64,000 bases of DNA from Taiwanofungus camphoratus (lineage: Eukaryota; Basidiomycota; Agaricomycetes; Polyporales; Taiwanofungaceae). Positions 23,889-36,726 of the stretch are shown here, in pieces. Each line of letters begins with the position of its first letter. The first letter of the stretch is position 1. The position numbers were made by a program, and so were the translations under genes. The stretch covers positions 2,790,001 through 2,854,000 of the forward strand of contig CP021221.1 in NCBI GenBank assembly GCA_003999685.1, written 5' to 3'. The notes under the pieces are model-generated. The model did no database searches, was not told the DNA's origin, and saw only the letters and a list, made by a program, of their open reading frames with translations.

Positions 23889-26416
23889 CTACGCGCGCAA
23901 GTCAACAGTCCTAGCTGGAGATATAGGACGTGCTGTTGGGGATGGTATGCGTTGCGGCGGTGACATGTGGACAGGCTGTGCTTGTCTAGCATAATATGGG
24001 GGAGATGATGATGGGGATGACGCCTGCTGTTTCGAGGGGGAGGAAGAGCGTACCGAGGCAGCTAAATCAGTGCCCGCCGAGGCTGATGCGGGGTCCAGTA
24101 CACCGTTCACTTCCAATGGCACATGATCCTGAACGAAGGGTTTTGCATGTCCATTCGGCAGCGACTTCCCACTCTGTTTAGATGGAAGAATAGATAGTGC
24201 TGGACTGAGGCTTGACTCTCGTTCTGATGGCGAGACTGACAAGCCTCTTACTCGATGCGTTGAAACACTCCGTACGATTCTTGGACCGATGATCTTTGGG
24301 ATAGGCTTCACCACCTTGACTTCACTGGCCTCTTCATCGATGCTCGTCAACGACGCACTAGAGCCATTCGCGTGTTGTACCTCGGGTCGTACAGTCTCCT
24401 CAGAGCTTCGTGGAGACCTCGACATGTACACACTCGGTCGCGGCACTGAGACACGCTCATAGTACAGCATAAAAGCACCAGATCCCTCCTGCAACACGGC
24501 CTCGATCCCACACTCTCGCACAGAGTCATCGCTGATCCTCAGCCAGCCGCACCCAAGTCTGGGCGTCTCGTCATCATCGCGCACGGGACCGTATTTTTCG
24601 CAGCGCTCGCATTCACACCCTAGTGGACATGACATCTTGGGTGGTGTGAAACGCCGGGCGCCGGTAGAAGGAGGCCGCGGCTTGCGACGGTAACAAACAT
24701 AGTGCCCAAAAGAATGTTCGCCGTAATGGCAAACAACAGCGGCTAGGCGGTAAAAAGTGCGCGGAGTTGCGAAAGTAGCGGGCGTTGGCGTAGTGCTGCG
24801 TGGGATGGGAGGCGGCGGTGTCGAAATTGGAACGGAGGGAGTAGTAGATAGCTGGCCGGATGTTGTGTATGGGGTGAGGTCGAGGATCTCAGAGAAAACT
24901 ACACGACAAGTGTTTTTGGCGGCATAGTGGCCATAGTGCAGGGAGCGGTTCAGATGGAGAGCGAGGACGCGTGGGGGCTGGAGACGGAAGTTGGTAAAAT
25001 CAAATGAGCAGGGAAAAGGACTTACTCGTGCGACCATTGCTTGCTTGGTGGATGCTTTGCTATAGACCTTCTCCATCTTTACGCCTTTGATGTCTTCTTC
25101 GATCCTGCCTTCGTCCAAAGCAGCCTTTACGCGAGCCATCACCTTCCTTGCCTCACGTGCTCGTCTCTTCTTCGACGAAGAGGGCTCACGGTCCGCTTGT
25201 GACGATTCCGTCAACTTTTCTGCTTCGTGTGCAAGCCGCTGATACGTCGCAAGCATGGAACACTTTCGGCAGATGCAGTCGGTCAGAATCTCTAGTCTGG
25301 TATAATCCTTCAAGCAGTCTTCTAGCCGACAGGCAGCCTGTGTATTGCGGTCAGCTTCAATCACAACACGAGTTGACGATATAGACTCACTACTCGAGGA
25401 ACGGCGAGTTGCCAATTATCGAAAGCAAAATGCATGACAGCTTCTGTGTACCCACATTCTATACAGCTGCGCCTGTTCGCCGTCAGCCCATCGAACACAC
25501 TTTTTCCGATTTCACGGCTCGCGGGGCCCGGCATTTGAGCGAGCGCTCCAAGTCCGCGATCGCGATGTCCTTCTTTCTGTACTGCGGCGGCCTCACTCTT
25601 GATACATTCTGTAAGTAATTGAAACAATTCCTGCGCGTCTTGATGTTCCCGTGAGGCGAACAGTGAGGTGTGTTTCCCGGGAGAGTGATTGGATAGGGCG
25701 TCGATGATTTGAATAGGTCGTTGCGCGTGGCGTGAAGATGTAGGAGTGTTAAGAGCTGTCCACACCTTAATATGAGCACTGAGAAGATGAACGAGAGGAC
25801 TCACTATGTAATAAATCCCGCAGAGCATCTACGACTGGTGTTGGTACATCTAACGCCACGGCCTTTGTGTGAATCTCTTCTAGATGCGGCTGTAAGAAAC
25901 ACAGAGAAGCCATGGCCTGCCAATCGATGGAGTAAATCATAAAAAGCTAATTACGGCAATACTTTAGCCTACCTGTAAGGTAGAGTTCATGAAGCAATAA
26001 GTGCCGGAAATGTTGACTAATCCGGGATAGTACCCTTCGTTGTGCATGCCAACCTCGGTCAGCTCTTCGAAGACATTCAGGATTGTATCGTATCGTTGCA
26101 GTCGGGACTAGCCCTCACCGTGAATGTCCCCCTCCCGTGCAAGCTGATCCGCCCGTATGCGAACATGCTTCTTCCTCGACTTCCTCTCTGGAGTAGAGCT
26201 CGTGCTAGGATTGCTGTCGAACCAGTTCCAGGGTAACACGAGCGCAAGCGTCTCTAGAACCATGGAGATAATTGAGATCACCGGCCCTCGGTGAGCGTTA
26301 ACTGTCAATACGAAGAGGGGGATGACAAGGACGACAATTAGGGGAAAGATCTGCTGAAATGCTGGACTCAAAAGTAAGTAATGTCCGAATTGACGAAGAT
26401 CATCCAGATTGTGCAT
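23889..26416 (-). CDS. Ubiquitin-specific protease, Ubp1-like, membrane-anchored
   Basis: A cysteine protease removing ubiquitin from proteins. The N-terminal exon (from 26416) has two hydrophobic segments (IFPLIVVLVIPLFVLTV and VISIISMVLETLALVL), as in yeast Ubp1, then a basic linker. The intron joins GDIHG to YYPGLVN. The Cys box reads GLVNISGTYCFMNSTLQ with catalytic Cys codon at 25994-25996. The usual GNTC is GTYC here, so the usual oxyanion-hole Asn is not in place. Other USP landmarks are REHQDAQELFQLLTECI, a CxxC pair (CICRKC), PRVLALHLNRS and the His box HYGEHSFGHYVCYRRK near 24700. WLRISDDSV follows. A long Ser/Pro-rich tail ends at 23889. Four or more introns interrupt it. Site of action is probably ER or another membrane, by analogy with Ubp1. 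Confidence 0.88.
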
Positions 26417-26576
26417 CTGCGCCGACGGGTCAAGCTTCGACAGACGACATCAGTTTGTCCGCAATCACTCGAGTCGGCGGTAGACAACGACAAGAACGTT
26501 GCAGCCTGGAGGAGGCGCTGCAAAAGCAAGTTTCAAACATTATATACATATGGACCAAGCTAGGTCCTTTGAATAT

Positions 26577-26659
26577 GGCTACCTGGCGCAATGGTAGCGC
26601 GTTTGGCTTCGATTGCCAGCGGCACCAAAAGGTTGCAGGTTCGAGTCCTGCGGTGGTCA
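26577..26659 (+). tRNA. tRNA-Arg (UCG) with 11-nt intron
   Basis: A cloverleaf folds cleanly: acceptor GGCTACC/GGTGGTC with discriminator A, D arm GCGC-AATGGTA-GCGC, anticodon stem TTTGG/CCAAA, T arm GCAGG-TTCGAGT-CCTGC. The anticodon loop CT-TCG-A is followed by the intron TTGCCAGCGGC one base 3' of the anticodon, then A, which is the standard intron site. The A box (TGGCGCAATGGTA) and B box (GGTTCGAGTCC) are intact and a T5 terminator follows near 26680. An alternative fold with a CGA (Ser) anticodon needs U37, so I reject it. This copy is identical to the one at 29461-29543. Confidence 0.9.
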
Positions 26660-26892
26660 TCCCAAATCGTTAACAGATTGTTTTTCTTCCGCCACCACGT
26701 GCAGTCTTGCAAACACATGGGACGCGACGCGCTTGGACTTCCAAGTTCTTAATATGTCAGGCTGTTCGTTTCACCTGTCTGTGTACGATTAACTGCTGTG
26801 TGCACCGTTGTCCTCTGATCACGAAACCAATTTCCCGTCAACGTGCATCTTATCGACTCTAGGTTCAGAACGTTGTCAGAGTCCTTGGATAT

Positions 26893-29254
<2,362 letters not shown>

Positions 29255-29460
29255 TTATTCTGTGGCCTATCTAGGTCTGTTTTCTCTACTGTTTCCGCTT
29301 TGCATCATGGATTCGGAATGGAACTCATACCCGCATCAGTCTTTCATGTATTCACCTAGCAGTAGCATATTGCCATCTTACCTTCGTTCCAGAAACAATT
29401 GCTCTCCGTGATTCGATCAGGAAATATAGCGTTCTATGGTGCCTTTACCCATCAAAAATA

Positions 29461-29543
29461 TGACCACCGCAGGACTCGAACCTGCAACCTTTTGGTGCCG
29501 CTGGCAATCGAAGCCAAACGCGCTACCATTGCGCCAGGTAGCC
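29461..29543 (-). tRNA. tRNA-Arg (UCG) with 11-nt intron, second copy
   Basis: The reverse complement is base-for-base identical to the tRNA at 26577-26659, including the 11-nt intron. A T5 terminator follows on the minus strand (near 29455). The flanks of the two copies differ, so the duplication is limited to the tRNA or is old outside it. It starts 206 bases after the CDC7 stop. Confidence 0.9.
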
Positions 29544-31641
29544 TTGCTAAAACTTTCTGGCATTTATAACTAGACTTGTTTTAGCTAGTACTCCGACCTC
29601 GTACGAAGGCACGAGCAGCCTACATGACATCGCTGGACCTTATGATCATGAACGTGAGTCCCTAAAAAGGCCACGGGACGAAAGCATACGAGCGCATGGG
29701 TCAGGCATAAAAGTACCTAAGGCTCTTGCAATCTGTTGAACCACTACTAGTCAAAGACAGTGTGGACACGTCGAACTTGTTAACATCCGGCTGTAGTCCA
29801 ATAAGTCCGGGTATCGATAGTCTCCCATACAAGGGGTTGTCTTTGAGGGGTAATATTGGACAAAATACGCCGGCTCAGCATAGCACGTCGCCCTTGTGAG
29901 ACACGGGCGGTTGTTCATGTATCCCTCAGAATGATTTTCGGGTTGCTGTCGGTCGATCCTCTGTGTAGTAACATTCAAGCACGATCGATGAGAAGGCCTT
30001 GACATCCTTGTCTTGTCTGATAGAATCTTATCTTATCTATTCCTGATGGCGACCATGTCCCAAGCAGACGACCGTCACTTACACCAAGCACGGAATATCG
30101 CGCATGCTCGTCGCCTGCAAGAGACATGGATACTTGGCGCGGCTACTGTCTGATTCCAAGATCAGAAGGCTCAGGCTGGGAGCCATGGGACGGAGTGGGA
30201 GGATCAAGCTACGTGCGTGATATCGCCGTTCGCGCAGCCTGTCGTTAATTGTACACTTCTGATACCCTCTTTATGGCTTGTATCCCTTGTTCATAGTGTT
30301 GCTGGCCCCAATATTAATGTTGCTGAAGGCAGTCATCCACGTCTAGATAAATTGCGAACCCTCTGTCCTCCCGACCGAGCTCGTCCTTCTGTACTATCGG
30401 AAGCCAATCAGCGTGAGTGCCCGCATCCATCCGAATCCATCCCGTGCGGAGACAGTTTGGTTCTTTGAAGTCTGTTGGTCGTTTGTCGTTAGACACAAGA
30501 TGAGGCTGATAGTAATCCCGATAGGAGCAGATGGGAGCATGTGAGAATGTGGTGGGAGTGGGAGGAGAACAGGAAAAAGAAGGGAAGTATGAATTCGGAC
30601 TCAAATGCATGCTACCTCCTTCCAATCTCTTGATCTGGGGATGATCAAGTACCAAGAAATGCCGCAGAAACTTGTCTCGGCGACGTCTAGCTTTCGATGA
30701 ATCGACAAGGGCCGTATGGCATCTACCTCGTCCTTTCGTAATTACGCTGTGTCTGTGACTCTGTATGAAAGCTGGTCAAATGTTAAAAGCATGTACGTAG
30801 GCAAACCCTGGATCTCAGCCGATCGATCTGGGGTAGCGTCGTTCCCCCGCTCGGCGTCTGACTGCTATTCTAGTCTTTGCATGTTCCAACAAGGCTATGC
30901 TCTTCATGGCACTGATGAAAGCTCTCGCTTCATCGGCCTCTCACACCGTCTCGATGGTGAGCTTGTTCGTCCAAATCCTCCCATGTACCTAACATCACTT
31001 CGTATCTTTCCGCCACGAGTTCGCAACTGTCGTCGCTCCCAAACGCTACGCGCTCTGACTTGACAATGTGTACTTCGAAACTCTAGAGGACATCTCAGTT
31101 ACTGTGAATGAGTGCACCTCGTGGTGGCGGGTAATAGTGTACATGCTCCATTTCTATGATTTACTAAGTTTGCGACCACAGCTTTTGTGACGGCTTCATA
31201 CTGGCGGATGGTGAATTGTGACTGGGGCACATGCGGTTCCGTTCTGTTCGTGCCACACCTCATAGCCGTTTTCCGCAAGATCATCGGAGTTACCAAATGC
31301 GCAGCTTCTTCTCTTCGTCGATCCCAAGCAAGTCCTCGTGTAGTGAGAACTTTCCGAATCTTTCCAAATGCAGACTTTATAGCGGACAATGGGATCCGCC
31401 CCGGATGAAGATTCATATATGTCATTCTTAGTCTCGTAACCTGGACATTCGAGCAGAATTTCCCATCGAGCGTGCGAGTCTGAATCATCACCGGAATTTT
31501 CGCCCCACTATTCAGGTACGCATTGACTTTCACACTCATGGTGTGCAGTATAAGAGGTCGTCGCGAATTTCTCAGGTATTGGTCTGCTTCTTCCTCCCCA
31601 AAACGCATCTGAGTCCCACTCTCACCTTGTTCGACTCCGAC
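29544..31641. other. 2.1-kb region without a recognised gene
   Basis: ORFs of up to 169 codons occur (a minus one at 31099-31608, a minus one at 30314-30655, a plus one at 30716-31063), but none resembles a family I know and their composition is not protein-like. The part nearest 31641 should hold the acetate-transporter promoter. There are no clear repeats or transposon ends. Confidence 0.45.
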
Positions 31642-32804
31642 ATGTCAGAGAAGTCCGGCGTAACCGTCATGACCAGGGCTCAGAATGATACCCCAGAACC
31701 GCAGGAATTACAGCCCGCCTCCATCCAGAATAATGCACCTCAACGGCACGTCATTGGCGACCCCGTTTGTGACCGTCTTATGTATCCTAACACCTATTCA
31801 CTTACCGCTGACGTGGACCAGGCGCCTCTGGGGATGTTGGCATATGGCACTGTCTTCCTATGTTCGTCGTTGATAACACTGGGCGCTGGTGGTGTACACA
31901 CAGAAAACCTCGTTCTCCTCTTCGCTACGTTGTGAGTATACGATCGACCATGATTGTCAAGTGGACATGTCGTGATAGGCATTTATAGCTATGGCGGTAT
32001 CTCTCAGACACTGGTCGGCATGTGGGAATTTTATCTTGGGTGCGCCGTCTGAATTTTGCCATGCCTCGCCAGTTCTGAACCAGTATTTTGCAGAAACACA
32101 TTTTCTGCGTGAGTGCTTGTCTCTCGTAAATCAATCAGACAGGATGCTTTACATCTAACACCATATTGACAGCACTGTCTTCACGACATATGGTGGATTC
32201 AACTTCAGTTACGGCGCTATGTACCTACCACAGATCGGAATCGCGTAAGTGTCCACCATTTCCCGTTGAGTCGCGAATTCAAAAACAAAATTTCCCGTAG
32301 GCAAGCATACTCTGTCAATGGCGTGCCCACAGAAGAATTTACACATGCTGTGGGCATCTATATGGCTATCTGGTGGTGCGTAGCGCTCAACCAAGCGTCA
32401 TTTTTATGTTGACGTACGACGAGCTGTTTAGTGCTATCACAGGCCTCTTCTGGTAAGTGATAGGGCTGAAACTCGGAGTGTGAAGTAATGATGTTCGTTT
32501 GTAGTATCGGCGCCCTTCGGACAACAGGTCCCATCGTCTTCACGCTGGGTAGCACGGTGATAGCCCTCGCCTGTCTTTCGGCCAACTGCTTCCATCGTGA
32601 GTCTCAGTCTTTCTCCGGATCACCGACCATTCAACGAGGGACAAACCAACAGCGAATACTCACTTGAACAAAGCCGGTGGCGCGTTCGGTCTTTTGGCAA
32701 CCGCCGGTGCTTACTATGGCGCACTATCAGGCATCTACACACCCCATTCCACCTTTAGGGCTGTCCGCATCCCACCTGCCGTGCTTGCATATGCCGAACC
32801 GTGA
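31642..32804 (+). CDS. Acetate transporter family protein (AceTr; GPR1/FUN34/YaaH)
   Basis: A six-span plasma-membrane protein of the Ady2/Ato family, which in yeast and Aspergillus moves acetate or ammonium. Exon 1 gives a hydrophilic N-tail and QAPLGMLAYGTVFLCSSLIT. The following small exons give FYGGISQTLVGMWEFYLG, NTFSATVFTTYGGFNFSYGA and AQAYSVNGVPTEEFTHAVGI. The last ones give CAITGLFCIGALRTTGPIVF and GAFGLLATAGAYYGALSGIY. At least six short introns are needed. GMWEF and TTYGGF are family landmarks. The family motif NPAPLGL reads DQAPLGM here, a divergence at the usual substrate-path motif, so its substrate is open. Length after splicing, about 250 residues, is normal. The start is the Met after a short upstream open stretch. 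Confidence 0.85.
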
Positions 32805-34188
32805 GGCGTGTAGGTTGATGTTTTGGATTACACATCCCCCATTCATCGACACACATTTGAATATTGGTCAGCAATTAAGATGCGTTCGGAACATCGTAGG
32901 ATGCATCGAAAGAAGACTATCTGATGAGGAATATTGTCCCTGCAATAATGATACGTAGATCCTACGTGTGCTGCATAGTCTTCGCACGTGGAAATTATCA
33001 CATTATGCCCGGAGCGAATGTGAAAGTGAGTTTCAAGAGACGTATGTTACGAAAGAATTCATGGAGCTTTCGAGTCATGGTCTTTCGAGTTGTGTGCTCT
33101 TATCGTTGGAGAGCAAGGCGGGTGGCTTGAGCGACGGACTTCTAACTTGACATATTTCAGCTTTGCACTAGCCGTGAAAAAGGAGACCCATCCAACTTCT
33201 ATCCAAATCGAACGTCAGCGATAAGAGCTTTTACCGTTTGATCCATCATGGGTCAGTTCATTTGCCACCTCTGTCCTGATACTCGAGCGGCGAGCAAGGA
33301 CATGACTGGCGAACATCTTGTCAATTACCAAAACATAGAATATCATTTGAGAACATACCAAGTATATAGTCCTGCGTTAGTGCTTGATAAACATTTGTGC
33401 TTAGAAATGGTGTCGCATCGCACATGGGTGGGCGAATGCGACAGTTTTTTTACAGAACGGCTTGCTTGTTTTTAGCTTATCATTGCAATGCATATCTAGT
33501 CACTTTGCTAGAAAAAAAAAGGCTGGATACACTTACAAGATAGATAGGAATTTACGGGTCACTGGTTGACTTCAAGACTCGAATGTCAAACTTCATACGG
33601 GTAGTGACGCAGCCCATTTTCAGCCAAGCTTGAACATCTACAGTTTCCAAATACGGACAAGCACAGCTGCCGAAGATCGTATACTCCTACTTATGTCTGC
33701 TCGATTGTAAACGCCTACTTCGGAAACTACAAAAAGGCTGTAGCTCACATTCACTGTACTTGTTATTTTTGAGGAGTGCCACGTACGCACCTTAGCGACG
33801 AGAGGCTCTCGGACTCACATTATTGTGTGCCCGCCCGCGGCTGGCACGATACATACCATGGACTTCGATTATTAGCAATATTCCTCGACTTCAGCGGGAT
33901 TGTAGACTCCTCCTATGTCACCATCCTCGGTTCACAGCCTTCTAAGCATAGTTTACCAATTACTCAGTGGATTTGTGTTCATAGACATAATACAAAATCT
34001 CGTCGGTTAGAATTTGCCCGAATTTACTTGATCACAATCGCGCTTGTCATGTGCCTCTATTTAATTTAAGTATATGTACTATAAGACGCCGTAATCTAGA
34101 CTTGAAAAGCACCACGACGAAGACATAGAACACACTGTTGCACGGCCAGACAACCTCCACCGATTTTCCCGGAGACGAACTTAATATC
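32805..34188. other. Intergenic, no gene seen
   Basis: An AT-richer 1.4-kb stretch between two + strand genes. Only short ORFs are present. An A-run near 33509 is the one simple-sequence feature. Nothing resembling a transposon or RNA gene was found. Confidence 0.55.
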
Positions 34189-34941
34189 ATGGCGCTTAAC
34201 TGGACTATGCTTAGTCCCGCACGTTCCCCGATACCCCTACCGGACGAGTTAACGATCAGAACTCTCAACAGTGGCGTAGAGCTCACTCTCCTCGTCCCAG
34301 ACGCGCCACCATCCGGCTCGTCGAGTTCTGGTGGATCTGGGGGGACGAAGAAGATGAAGGAGATGGGACGTCTTTGGCTCACTGATCAACGAGTGCGCCC
34401 GCGCTTTACTCTCAGCTCTGGACATGCCTCGTTGACTCGTCTTCTCCTCTTGTCGCCTCCTTCCGCGATCGCAGCTGATCTTTATCACTGACTCTAAGGA
34501 CGATGGGCCATCAATTAACACACCGAAAGACCCGCCGACCAAGCCATCGAGCAACTCGTCCTTCGAGTCGCTGACGGTCCCTCTGACTTCCCTTCTGTCA
34601 ACTAAGTTTGAGCAGCCGCTCCTCGGTCAGAACTATCTTGTGATTGAGATCCAGCCCGCGCCCGGGGGGAGTCTCACCGCAGGAACAAAAGCCGAGGTCC
34701 GCCTGAAAGACAAGGGTCTTTTCGAATTTGTGAGTGCGCTAGAGAAGACACGCGAACGGACAATATACATGAAGCGACAAGCAGCGGATGACGATGAGGG
34801 TCTACGTAGGTTCTGAGTTGCCCAAACTTCCCGCACTGACTGATGTTTTACGCTTGCTTAGCTGTATACACTTCCGGGGATGTTGGACCGTCGTACGCAT
34901 CTAGAATTCCAGATGACGCGCCTCCGAGTTATGATGCATGA
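34189..34941 (+). CDS. WBP2-like protein with GRAM domain and PPxY motif
   Basis: The first exon reads MALNWTMLSPARSPIPLPDE and RLWLTDQR. A GTGCGC intron (about 34391-34480) joins it to LIFITDSKDDGPS, giving the GRAM/PH-like fold seen in WW-domain-binding protein 2. Then come SFESLTVPLTSLLSTKFEQP and GQNYLVIEIQPAPGGSL. The second intron starts at GTAGGT near 34806, and the last exon gives VYTSGDVGPSYASRIPDD and APPSYDA. PPSY is a PPxY ligand for WW domains, placed at the very C-terminus, as expected for a protein that recruits Rsp5-like ubiquitin ligases. Its cellular role is an inference from the family. Confidence 0.8.
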
Positions 34942-35260
34942 TTCCCGCACATCCTACAACAAGCTACTCTACTGTAAATTGATAGGAAGGACTTGGATGT
35001 ACCACAGAACTGTACCCATACGTTGCTCCTGTTCAGATGTACTGATTACAGAAATCTAAGCCGATACATGTAATGCTGACTAGTCAAACATAGTAGGGTT
35101 CCACATACGCAATGTTGGTTGGCACCGCAAGAGCTGTAGTCATGGGCAGCTTCAGTCAATGACGATGGGAAGACAGATAGTAGTAGATATAAAGTCAGCT
35201 CCTTCCATTGATGCCAATTGCCAAAGAGCGAGGGCGCGAGCAATACCATGTAGTGTAGAG
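34942..35260. other. Convergent intergenic region, nothing seen
   Basis: This 319-base space lies between the 3' ends of the WBP2-like gene (+) and RRP7 (-). It holds only terminal flanks. Confidence 0.6.
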
Positions 35261-36312
35261 TCAGTATGGCTTGAACTTTCTCGACTGTTTCAACTTCTCT
35301 ACTTTCGCCTTGTCCTCCTCCCATTTTTTCTTCAGATCAATGAGTTCTACGTGTTTGCCGGTCAGCGTTCCCCATAGAACAGATCAGGATGTATACACTT
35401 GCCTTTCCGTTTCTTTTCGTGTACCTGGAAAGCATAGAATCCCTCCTTCTCCTTTTTCTCCTTCTTGTTCTTCCGATTTCTCTTCCCTCCGCCATCTCCA
35501 TGCTGTTCGTCCTGGAAGTTCTTGCTCGCCACCCCGACTCCTCCACCCAGTGTCTTGCCATACGCTCCGCCTCGGGTCACAAGTGTGAAACCATCTTCGT
35601 CCACTATTGCCTCTCCCATCTTGTACTTACTCTCTCGCTTCTTTTTCGCCTGTTCGTATTCAAACAGCTCCATCCACGAGTCCGCGTGCGCTTTCACAAC
35701 GTCGAGAGGTGGTCGGAGAGACTCCTGTAGAGCTGTATAGTGTGCAAGGCCGAAAGGCGCCGACGTGTCCATAGGCCATGGTCTCGCTTTGGAGGGGGGC
35801 GACAAGGCGCGCGTCAGTGAGGAGGTGTCAAGGAACACGACGTGTGCGGAACGGCCTGTTCGTCGCAGTCTCCTCAAAGTTGGTGCGGGTAATGGGACAA
35901 CACGGGGCGCAGCAACACCGGACGGTTGCCGCCTTTTACGGGGGCGTTCTTCTTGCTCATTCTCGTTGCCTGCAGCATTCTCGTCGTCCCCTTCTTCTAC
36001 CTCGCTATCGCTCTCCCCGCCTAGACCTTCGTCCAGACCTTCCGCATCACCATCAAACACGACTTTCTCTATAGTTCCACTGCTCTTGAAAAACAAGGTG
36101 ATCTCTCGTTCTGTCGCGTCTGGGGGGACATTGACCAAGAAAAGTGTCCGATCGTCCGGAAAAGCCACGCCCTTCCCTTTGGCATCTCGTTTTGCGTTCT
36201 TCGAGCCTGAATGTGCGCGCGCATACAGAATATGCGTTGACGTCTCTGAGTAGGAGACTGGGATAGGAGTAAAGCCTGCGACAGAAGATGGCAGCGCAAC
36301 AGACTGAGCCAT
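35261..36312 (-). CDS. RRP7: Ribosomal RNA-processing protein Rrp7
   Basis: A component of the small-subunit processome needed for 18S rRNA maturation in the nucleolus. Exon 1 (36312-35403) carries an RRM-like N-terminal fold (RTLFLVNVPPDATEREITLF), an acidic insert, and the conserved PDVVKAHADSWMELFEYEQA-type segment (DVVKAHADSWMELFEYE). It ends with GFYAFQVHEKKRK. Exon 2 (35346-35261) gives ELIDLKKKWEEDKAKVEKLK and the invariant end RKFKPY. The 56-base intron (35402-35347) starts with GCAAGT. The only GT donor nearby would bring a stop, so a GC-AG intron is required. The gene's 5' side is only 72 bases from the target-site repeat of a LINE insertion, which must have altered its promoter. 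Confidence 0.93.
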
Positions 36313-36384
36313 AGCTACTAGTTGGCGAAGATGATGCCAAATTTAATTAGCGCCCATATGTTACGGGATCACGTGGGTCCCTCC
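36313..36384 (-). promoter_or_regulatory. Remaining RRP7 proximal promoter with CACGTG
   Basis: These 72 bases are all that is left between the RRP7 start codon and the LINE target-site duplication. A palindromic CACGTG (E-box) lies at 36370-36375. It may bind a bHLH factor such as Cbf1-type proteins. That is an inference. Confidence 0.45.
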
Positions 36385-36395
36385 TCCCACCGCAC

Positions 36396-36397
<2 letters not shown>
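36385..36397. repeat. Target-site duplication, left copy (13 bp)
   Basis: TCCCACCGCACTC directly abuts the poly(T) end of the LINE and recurs exactly at 41182-41194, on its other side. Confidence 0.92.

Positions 36398-36424
<27 letters not shown>
36398..36424 (-). repeat. LINE poly(A) tail (27 A)
   Basis: An uninterrupted run of 27 T on the + strand, equal to a poly(A) tail at the 3' end of the minus-strand LINE. Confidence 0.95.
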
Positions 36425-36429
<5 letters not shown>

Positions 36430-36726
36430 CTACGGGTTTATACTCCATACGACGTAGGTACATGTAGAGTAATAATGATAATAAGTGGGCATCCGCGCCC
36501 TCATGAGCGGCACACCTACAGTTTTCGGTGACCTCGTTATGTGACGTGGGCATGTAATCCGACAAAGTCTGACAGGAAGCGTACAGTCGCCATATGACGC
36601 CATACCCGACCCCGACCCGTTTTTCACGTTCTGTGTGTTTGCTCGGCCCGGTAACCCGTTCTGTCAGCAAAACACTTAAGGAACTGAGTCTAGCCCTACA
36701 GGTTTCGGGCCTCAGTTGTCTGTTGG

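Noticed and set aside
26577-26659. Reading the tRNA as tRNA-Ser(CGA) with a long variable arm
   Set aside because: It needs an anticodon loop with U37 and the D arm is of the short Arg type. The Arg(UCG) fold with an 11-nt intron gives better stems and a normal loop.
31099-31608. A 169-codon minus-strand ORF before the acetate-transporter gene
   Set aside because: Its sequence is not like any family, has no splice context, and overlaps the likely promoter of the + strand gene.
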